In this document: positions 54,410 to 54,493 of the stretch, one piece after another
How the letters are laid out: the number at the start of each line of letters is the position of its first letter
How positions within the stretch are numbered: the first letter of the stretch is position 1
Origin: Thiohalocapsa halophila
Lineage (GTDB): Bacteria > Pseudomonadota > Gammaproteobacteria > Chromatiales > Chromatiaceae
Length of the DNA stretch: 54,493 nucleotides
NCBI RefSeq assembly: GCF_016583825.1
Contig: NZ_NRRV01000033.1
Coordinates: forward strand, 1-54,493
Direction: 5' to 3'
The notes under the pieces: model-generated
Seen by the model: the letters and a program-made list of their open reading frames with translations, nothing else
The model's database searches: none
What the model was told of the DNA's origin: nothing
Translations under genes and position numbers: made by a program

Positions 54410-54493
54410 TATAATTGCGGCATTGCTCGATAAATAAATACGAGACTGCAAGCCGCCATGCCAGGCACCGTTGAGCTTCCCCTGCTGCCCGAA
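54410..54493 (+). other. Start region of a further gene, cut by the window end
   Basis: A perfect TATAAT (54410-54415) with no clear -35 is followed by ATG 54458, reading MPGTVELPLLPE to the last base. I do not recognise the product from twelve residues, and the ribosome-binding site is weak. Confidence 0.4.

Overview
High-GC bacterial DNA, most likely a gammaproteobacterium. GroES/GroEL, a PtsP-type enzyme I, CHAD, BON, MgtE and DedA proteins of proteobacterial type all point that way. So do dense hairpin repeats (a unit opening GTGGGAGCGGCC, and a second opening GTAGGTCGG) of the kind seen in Chromatiales and Pseudomonas relatives. A purple-sulfur or other Chromatiales host is my best guess, from general resemblance only. 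No rRNA, tRNA, CRISPR array, integrase or transposase was recognised.

Layout. (1) 48-10205, carbohydrate region: a minus-strand MalF/MalG-type sugar importer without its ATPase; a GlgC missing its catalytic middle in frame; a histidine phosphatase; a decayed PEP-enzyme tail; and a GH130-GT4-GH130 cluster. (2) 10319-14839, eroded region: a 43-residue basic protein, a transglutaminase-like 5' fragment, intact ptsP, a truncated exported protein, and an antitoxin/PIN pair whose PIN gene is internally deleted. (3) 14902-23900, minus strand: a complete N-type ATPase operon in the order atpD-C-Q-[antiporter]-R-B-E-F-A-G. A CPA2 cation/proton antiporter is joined to both neighbours by overlapping stop and start codons, and hairpin repeats plus heptanucleotide repeats lie between atpF and atpA. 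(4) 23901-25640: two tandem repeat arrays. (5) 25641-34901: a type I restriction-modification locus (hsdM, hsdS, hsdR) with an antitoxin-like gene, two Uma2-family genes and an orphan antitoxin. (6) 34940-49378: GH65 phosphorylase, BON protein, a 90-bp repeat array, sodC, DedA, MgtE, CHAD, a universal stress protein, an HBM-HAMP receptor and an FHA-phosphatase fusion. (7) 49488-51904: a Pho-box-like site, a universal stress protein and a Na/Pi cotransporter. (8) 52137-54270: groES-groEL with promoter, CIRCE operator and terminator.

The most notable pattern is repeated four times between 14 and 37 kb. A small toxin-antitoxin-type or Uma2 gene cassette sits exactly at the end of a larger gene, and a partial second copy of that gene's end lies on the far side of the cassette. 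This is seen at atpG (3' end), hsdM (3' end), hsdR (5' end) and the GH65 gene (3' end). The large gene stays intact while a diverged end fragment remains as a scar. That is the geometry left by elements that insert at a gene end and bring a replacement end, yet no recombinase is present. The other strong findings are the antiporter inside the N-ATPase operon, the in-frame gutting of GlgC, and two repeat arrays with constant periods of 90 and 107 bp.
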